From Protea cynaroides (Eukaryota; Streptophyta; Magnoliopsida; Proteales; Proteaceae): a DNA stretch of 64,000 nucleotides. The notes under the pieces are model-generated. The model was not told the DNA's origin. It was given only the letters and a program-made list of their open reading frames with translations, and made no database searches. The DNA lies in assembly GCA_028583415.1 (NCBI GenBank), contig CM053266.1, forward strand, positions 38,373,758 through 38,437,757. The letters run 5' to 3'. The translations under genes were made by a program, and so were the position numbers. Positions 57,281 to 64,000 of the stretch are shown in pieces (position 1 is the first letter of the stretch; each line of letters starts with the position of its first letter).

Positions 57281-59627
57281 TGTCACAACCTAGTTCTGAT
57301 CTAATCGGAATGGTGTGATGAACCATCAATGAACCTACAGTTCAATCAGGATCTTGCATAAGTCGTACCCACCATATCAAACCACACACACATTCCATAG
57401 TAATAATCAGAGATAATAAATAAATAAGCGAAAGTCTTACAGATAATGAACTGAGTGTCTAACAATGATAATAAATAATTAATCTGATTATCTCCAAAAC
57501 TCGAGACATGAAAATAATTAATCTATTACATGTTTCAGTAGTCAAACATAGCTAAACTAATCATAAACACAGTGGTTGCACTCGCATGAAGAATCATGCG
57601 TCTCCTCTGTTAATTCTCCGTCCATCGTCGCTACATGTCCATATATCGATGCATTTATACAATCTTCAACAGTGAGTCTTGCATCATCAACTAAAAATAT
57701 TCGACGTCGAAAGGGTGAGTACACATCACGGCTCAGTGAGCAAACAAAAAAATGCAACAAACATATGCATGCATTCAATTCATGTCTTTGGTCTGATTTT
57801 ATGTTTGTAATATACTATAGAAAGGTTTGGTGGCCGTCACACCTCTATACACGAGTGTGTGAAAGCACCTAATGGATCAAACACCATTGTTGTCTCACAT
57901 GCACTTACCATGGAATAGAGATAAATCTAAAGTGTCTGGATCAAACACTGCCAATAGTTCCCCTGATGCCTTACTCATACCAACACGTAAACCCCTATTG
58001 ACGAGGGCTTACAAACTGGGCTCGCAACTAACCAATCCTAATGCCAAACAGTGTATCCAAGGCCTCACCCCATCATCCCTCAATACGTCTATAGAGATAG
58101 AGCTAAGGCCCCCCGACAGAGTCAAAGACCACACGGTCCGAGACCACCTCCGTTGATGTCCTACGACGTAATAGTTTTGCTAAGGTAATGACGATACGAC
58201 AATGTTAGTGGGCAAGACTTCAGTAGAGATAGAGCTAGTGTCTGGTGATGAAGTCAAAGACCACCATGCCATGTCCTCCCCCTGAGGCTCCACTCGCATC
58301 CAACACACCAACCACACACATACATTCACATGTCTATTCCTAGCATCATCATCATCATCATCATGTTATAAATAAATAAAATTAATTATGCATGAGCAGC
58401 AATGCAGGAATATTGGATGACATGTGAAATGAACATTACAAACATACAAGCATAAAATTAATCATGGCATTGGACTCAATAAAAATAAACAGTTTGTTAT
58501 TATCCAATTAGTTTATGTCTTGTTCCGTCACCTGTTAGCAATACTCGATCTCCTTCCAAGCCTTGAAATTCTCTTTGAATTGATTTAACAATCTAAAAGT
58601 TATATGAATTTAAGTTAGGGTTCATATGTTACATGTTACAGTAGTCGAAAATCGAAACAGAGTATTGATAGGTGTCTGATTGGTCCTATGGTCTCATACT
58701 GTATCAACCTTACTGCCTACGGTCGATACCCTACGATCGCATATGGTGCGACTGTAGCTGCGACCATATGATTTCTGAAATCTTTTCGAATTCCTATGGT
58801 CGATCCTCTAGTCATGCTGGTCATGTTATGGTCAACCGTAGCTGCGACCTTGAGATTTGTTGTCACAGTCTACATGCATTATGAGTTCTTTCTGGGTCAA
58901 TTATTCTGTTCTTCAATGAGGTTTATTTTAAGGTCATCCTATGGCCATCATTAGTAGTTTCTTATCAACCATAATCATCAAATTCACTCCTCATGGTTCT
59001 CCTTGGGATTTTCTCAAGGAAATCACATGAATCAAAATAGGTTGACATTCTCAATCCTCCATAGAATCCTTAGTCCATAGAATTAACATCTTTAGAGATT
59101 AGACACATACCATTGCCTGTGATAAAGAGCCAATCTCTTCTCAGCAAATTTATTTCCTTAGATTTTCCTTCTTTTCCTTCTCTTCCTTCTCTTCCCTTCT
59201 CTTTCTCTAGGGTTTACTAATGTTCTAAAAGAGTGAAAAAGGGCTAAGGGACGTCCTTTATATAGAGAAAAAATCTCCATATAGAGTCCTATTTCAATTA
59301 TGAAAGCAATCCCTTAATTTAAGAAAGTTTCCAAAACTCGGAGTCTGATCTGGGGTCTCACGGTCGATCATACGGTCACATAAACCATCGACTGTAGGGT
59401 CAAAATCATCGATCGTGGGGTTCTGGATTTTAGATTTTTGTTTCCTTCCTTATGGTCGACCATACCTACCCAGATATGCGACCTTAGGTATGTTTTTAGT
59501 GTTTTTAACTCGATTCTCATACCTGGTTTGTGATCTATCTTCACACGCTCGGTTCACTTGGTCCAGGAATGATGGGAAGACCTGGCACGACACAGTTAGA
59601 CCAAGTTAGTGAAGTCCAATTCTTACA
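57281..59627 (-). mobile_element. LTR 3: nested solo LTR, 2347 bp, with 5-bp target duplication TCCTA
   Basis: TCCTA stands at 57276-57280 and again at 59628-59632. The element starts TGTCACAACCTAG and ends ATTCTTACA. The sequence of LTR 2 resumes after it in register (accaacacgtaagtccc). A TATA-like box (ctctatataaag on the minus strand, near 59257) is present. With only one LTR and a clean duplication, it is a solo LTR left by recombination. Its sequence is more diverged from LTR 1 than LTR 2 is, so it belongs to a subfamily. Confidence 0.88.
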
Positions 59628-61098
59628 TCCTACTCATACCAACACGTAAGTCCCTATTGACGAGGGCTTGTAAACTGGGTTTGCAACTAACCAATCCTAT
59701 ATGTCATCATAGTAGGCCCTATCCCAGCACAGCTACCTACGGCATAGAGATAGGGCTCGAGTCTAGTGGCCAGGTCAGAGACCAAGTGCCACGTCCTCCC
59801 CTTGATACCCTATCCGCACCAAGCACGCTAAGATAGCAACGATACGCAAAGGTGCTAGCGTGAGGAATGATCCAAAACCCCAGGCCCTTCCCATTCTATA
59901 CACCAATGAAAACAATCATTGCTTAACAATCACATCCTAGCATAGCGAGTATGCATGAACAATATAATAACTGAAAGTAAAGTTGACATATAAGTATGCA
60001 CAAACAACATTCCACAGAACAATAATTATTAATAACGTTTTACTGTTATTAAGTTATTAGGGTTTAAGTTTGATTCCCTTACCTGATACTTGATTGCTAG
60101 CTTGTTCAGCATCACAATGTCCAATCTCGCTACCACATGGTCCTACACGATGTTAGGGTTTAGTTAGAATTGGTTCCTTAGGGTTTTACGTTGGTCGAAA
60201 ATCAATTGGGTCAAAAACCAACCAATTTTGGACATACCGGTCACAAGCCACTGTACAGTGGTGTGACCGATATAGTCGACTGGATAGCCTTGGCAGGCTA
60301 CCCGAGAGGTACCGGTCTCATATACTGGTCGCACATAGTGCCACCTGTATAGTCTATCGGTATGCCTCTGGAAGACCACTAACTTTGTGTTCATTTTTCG
60401 TTGGTCATCCATTATGGCTTCTCGGGTTCCTCCTATACATTCTTGGCCTGAGCAATATTTTAAGGTTTGTTTTATCTTCCATTCAAGTCCTACATTCTAA
60501 GAAACCTTAGATTAGCATTCAATCTAGGGTTTCTCAACTGAATTAGGGTTTAACGGTAATTTAAGGTTTTAGGTCAATACCTAGCCTTGCATGGTATTAA
60601 TCAGTCATCAATAACACTTAGCCTAGAGAAAAGTATAGGTACTCACAGTTGGTTCACGAACTACGGTGTTCTTCATCCAACGAAAACTCCTCTACAACCT
60701 TTCTCAGCTCTTTCTTCTCTTCAGATCTCTTTCTCCTCTCTAGGGTTTGTGAGAATCAATCAAAGAGGTTTAAGGAGGTTTAAAGGTCCTTAAATAGGCT
60801 AAAATGGAGTTTAGGAAAGTTCTCCTACGTTAGAAAAGTCTCTAGGATTGAGATTTGATAAGCGAGACCCATAGAGATCCTTTTCCAGATCTAACTAGTC
60901 TGCCCAGCCCACGCAGACATATCGATCGATCGGTATGTAGACCGGTATCATGAGATCGGTATAACATTATTTCTCTGTTTGGTCCGTTTTCATACCTGAT
61001 TGTCATCCGCTCATCCCGTCTGGTCCAATTATGATTGAAAGACCTGTTACGACATGAAATAGAGGTTTATATCGGATTTATAGAGTGCGGGTCTTACA
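59628..61098 (-). mobile_element. LTR 2, right part
   Basis: Continues LTR 2 after the nested insertion and ends GCGGGTCTTACA, followed by the outer duplication GGCAC. It parallels the second half of LTR 1, including the 'tctctagggtttgtgaga' leader and 'catccgctcatcccgtctgg' near the end. Confidence 0.8.
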
Positions 61099-61649
61099 GG
61101 CACATACCGGCTGGACAAAAGTCCTGGGGAATGGTCAGGCGGTATATACCGCAGGCATACACCGGTTGGACTAGAGTCAGACTGGTATGTCTGTCTGAGC
61201 CTGACTGTTGGTCATACTTGGTTCTGACCGACTAAAACCTCATAATCCTAATTCAAATTAAAGAATAATGTCATGTAGGACTTGTAGACGGCGTGAGTGG
61301 ACTCTATGACGCAGAATATACTTGCAATCACGTGTCTGGTAAGGGAGAAGACCCCAAACCTTAATTAACTAATAATGGACAGTAAACCTTTGTTTATGTA
61401 ATCTGTCGATTGTTGCCTGTGTATTTCACATGTCATCTTGTTATTTAATTATATTATATGCTCATGTATATTTGTATGCTAGAATGTTTATGTTTAGGCA
61501 TGTAATTATTTTCGTTAGTGTGTGGAATGTAAAGGGGAGTGTAGCCCTGGATATATCCTCACATTAACACATTTTCGTATCATCGTATACCTTAACAAGC
61601 TTGGTACGAATAGGGTATCAGGGGGAGGACGTAGGATGGTGGCGCCACC

Positions 61650-64000
61650 TGTCACACCCCAATTCCGGCTGAACCAGAAGTGTGAGTGAACCGGCTCTAA
61701 ACCACGGTTCACACCAGGATCTCAATAGACCGTGTCAACCAATCATTCCCAAGCAATCTAACATAATCAGAGAAAATAATACATAGCAGCGGAAATAATA
61801 AATGAGCCGAGAACTAAATTGTAAATAAAATAAATATCCAAGTTATTCCATCATCCATCAAATTTAAATATTTTTATTACAATATTTATCAGAAAATAAA
61901 CCCAAGTCATTTGTGAGTAGACACGAACGAGCACTCGCATGACACATCATGCTCGTCATCATCCGCTTGGGTATCCATGGCAAAGCAACCCGTACCATAA
62001 GCGGGAGGCGATCACGAAGTCATCAACGGTGTATCCCGCATTCAAATCCGAAAAGAATACAGATATATCCGGTGAGCTCACAACTTAGCTCGATAAGTAC
62101 AAAACCAATGCAACAAAGACAAAATGCATGAGATAACATTACAATTTGGGCGGTATAACTTGCAAATATGCTATGGTAAGGTTTGGCGGCCACCGCACCT
62201 CCATGCACGAGTGTGAGCACACCCAACAGTCGGGCACCTACCACACTACTGGTTGTTGCCCCACATCACTCACTCCGGTATGGAGATAGGACTCGAGTCT
62301 GGCGGGCGGGAAGAACCACAATCCCACGTCCTCCCCCGATACCCCATACCGTACCAATACCTAAACCCCTTTTGGCAAGGGCTTGCAAGTGGGATCCGTT
62401 TCTAACCAATCCTAGATGTCGATACAAGCATCAATAGCCTCACCCCAAAGACGGCTCCCTATGACCCGGAGATAGGGGCTCGAGTCCGGCGGGCGGGAAG
62501 AACCACAATCCCACGTCCTCCCCCCGATACCCTAGACATACCAAGTTCGCTAAGGTAAAGGCTAAACGAGGAAAGGTGTTAGCTGTGGACATATCCAGGG
62601 CACATCCCCTTCACATTCCACACACTAACGAAAACCATACACATGCCTAAACATACAACAATCCTAGCATATGAAATGCATGAAGATATAATAATTAAAA
62701 GCACAACTACATGGTATGTGAGATGCACAAACAACAAGCAAGGAATATTCACAATAACAGAATTATACTTCAAGGTTTCTTTGTTGTAGTTATTTAGGTT
62801 TAGGGTCTTGTTCCTTACCCGACGCGTGACAATGATCCGGTTAAGCGTCGAAAGCTCACTCACGACTTCTACGGGTCCTACATAACCACATTCCTATGTT
62901 AAAATTCATTTACTAAAGCTTCGGGGTCGAAACCAGGTTTGGCCAAGCAACCCAAGCTCGGAAACCTATACCGGTTGCAGTACCGGTCTCACCATAGTGA
63001 GACCGGGTATGGTGCAGCCGGTATGTATACCGGCTGCTCATCATACCGGTTGCACATACCGCAACCGGTATGTGCGACCGGTACATACCGGGTTGCACTT
63101 ACCGGTCTCACTCGGATCTCATTGAGTGAGACTTGTATGTGCTCACGGTGCATACCGCTAGGCCATACCGCCGGACTCATAGTCCATCCGGTATACCCCC
63201 GCGGTTTGGATCTAAGAGTGAGATCCTCGGATCTCCCCCTCCTTTTCGGCTAACCGATAGGTCTCCATAGGGTTTCCCTTACATTTTTCAAGTCTAAACC
63301 CTTTCTAGGCCTTCGAATCTCGGCTATATTGCCGTATGATCCTAGATTAGATTCGAATGAGGGAGAACATTGGGAGCCATTCTCCCTATTGGATCTTTAC
63401 GCCGCTTCGCGGCTTCGATCCGGCCTCATAATAAAACTTAACAACGCAGAGCACTTACCGGCGTAGTCGGTTGGCGGTGTGCTCTTCCTTCCTGGGCGGG
63501 GCTACCTCCTTCCTCGCTCCTTTCTCAGATCTTCTCCAGACAGTGAGAATGTTTGAGAAGGAGGAATGGATTGTCTCCTTCTCTATTAATAGAGGGAGAC
63601 CGTCCAAGGAAGGTTTCTCCTCGGAATGGAAACTTTTCGAGTTTCCATTCTGAGAGACAGGCCTTTCGAGTCTGTCAAAGAGAATACCGGTTGCACATAC
63701 CGGTTGGAGTCCTTGCCACCGGTATAGTCCAACCGTATACCATACCGCTGGCACCATACCGGTTGCACCAGAGTGCCTGCGGTATGGTGAAGCCGGTATG
63801 GCTTAAGAGCATTTCTATGCTCATACCGGATGCACATACCGGTTGCACTATACTGCAACCGGTATAGTGAGACCGGTATGAGATTTTAGGCATTTTTTTT
63901 ACAGATTTCATACCTGAACTTTTGAGTGGTTCGTCACTCGGCTTCACCTTCCGGTCCAGTTATAATTGGAGCACCTGTCATCACATAAAACCATGGTTTA
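61650..64000 (-). mobile_element. LTR 4 of the same family, running off the window edge
   Basis: Starts TGTCACACCCCAATTCCGG directly after the truncated LTR 5. By alignment with LTR 2, only some tens of bases are missing at the right edge, so its true end and any internal region lie just outside. It carries a dense set of 'accggttgca'/'tgcaaccggt' inverted phrases (62960-63200 and 63680-63880), more than the other copies. The open frames in it are repeat artefacts. Confidence 0.8.

Larger units (their letters stand above)
54306..61098 (-). mobile_element. Compound LTR insertion flanked by target duplication GGCAC
   Basis: GGCAC occurs directly before TGTCACACCCC (54306) and directly after the terminal ...GTCTTACA (61098). 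Inside are one full LTR (54306-56643), an abutting partial LTR (56644-57280 plus 59628-61098) that lacks the first 70 or so bases, and a nested LTR (57281-59627). The simplest reading is one element whose whole interior and the edge of one LTR were deleted, leaving the two LTRs fused head to tail, followed by a nested insertion. No gag-pol sequence remains. Confidence 0.75.
53466..61649 (+). mobile_element. LTR 5: oldest 2.3-kb-family LTR, opposite orientation, split by later insertions
   Basis: Segments 53466-54305 and 61104-61649 together read as the reverse complement of the LTR family that fills the rest of the region. The left segment starts TGTATGACCCGCACTCC, matching the inverted end of the others. 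The right segment (for example ggtatcagggggaggacgta near 61611) matches the inside of LTR 4 read backwards. It carries a TATA-like tctatatatac near 53768. It was interrupted at GGCAC (54301-54305 duplicated at 61099-61103) and is cut on the right by LTR 4. Confidence 0.75.

Noticed and set aside
54891..63947. Many 60-130-codon open frames across the LTR nest, considered as small genes
   Set aside because: All lie within 2.3-kb LTRs, recur in diverged form between copies, and none resembles gag, protease, reverse transcriptase or integrase.
48581..64000. Possible centromeric satellite or tandem gene cluster
   Set aside because: The repeats have LTR termini and target duplications instead of a regular higher-order satellite period, and no coding content.
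1..64000. tRNA, rRNA, CRISPR or organellar insertions
   Set aside because: I saw no tRNA cloverleaf, rRNA core, spaced identical repeat array or organelle-like block while reading; short RNA genes cannot be excluded without a dedicated scan.

Overview
The window is nuclear DNA of a flowering plant. The evidence is intron-rich protein genes with plant-specific products, AT-rich introns and flanks, many microsatellites, and a dense 3' third made of LTR-retrotransposon debris. The species cannot be fixed from the sequence. The long introns and heavy LTR load would suit a woody, medium or large genome, perhaps an early-diverging eudicot or magnoliid, but that is a guess.

There are two well supported genes, both on the + strand. 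The first (3645-5972, 7 coding exons, 426 aa) is a secreted neprosin-family protein: a signal peptide, then a neprosin activation-peptide-like region, then the neprosin (DUF239) domain. The second fills more than half of the window (10729-44507). It is an apparently intact DEK1 gene, the single-copy plant phytocalpain that acts at the plasma membrane in epidermis and aleurone specification. I could follow all 30 coding exons with a continuous frame, giving about 2156 aa. The calpain triad (Cys1766, His1924, Asn1944) is intact. One intron uses a GC-AG donor, and a two-codon uORF lies 25 bases before the start.

The DEK1 introns host many mobile elements. Intron 2 (5.9 kb) holds LTR-like remnants, including one with an antisense primer-binding site. 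Intron 9 (1.4 kb) carries two non-autonomous hAT-like elements, each with an 8-bp target-site duplication. Intron 21 (7.2 kb) carries a divergent inverted pair of about 1-kb elements of the GC-rich 'aaggcg/cctaggcg' family, a short member of the same family, and a pair of roughly 0.5-kb direct repeats that look like a miniature LTR element.

Downstream of DEK1, 44508-48580 is mostly non-coding, with one doubtful signal-peptide-like exon at 47522-47665. From 48581 to the end no gene is visible. First comes a 4.4-kb LTR-like block with internal minisatellites (76-bp and 81-bp periods), then a 34-bp minisatellite (53175-53468). Last comes a nest of 2.3-kb LTRs of one family (TGTCACACCC...CTTACA), which target-site duplications resolve into successive insertions. 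No retrotransposon coding domains survive there.

I found no defence system, CRISPR array, organellar insertion, rRNA or tRNA gene, and no convincing new gene system. The most informative observations concern element architecture and the DEK1 gene structure.
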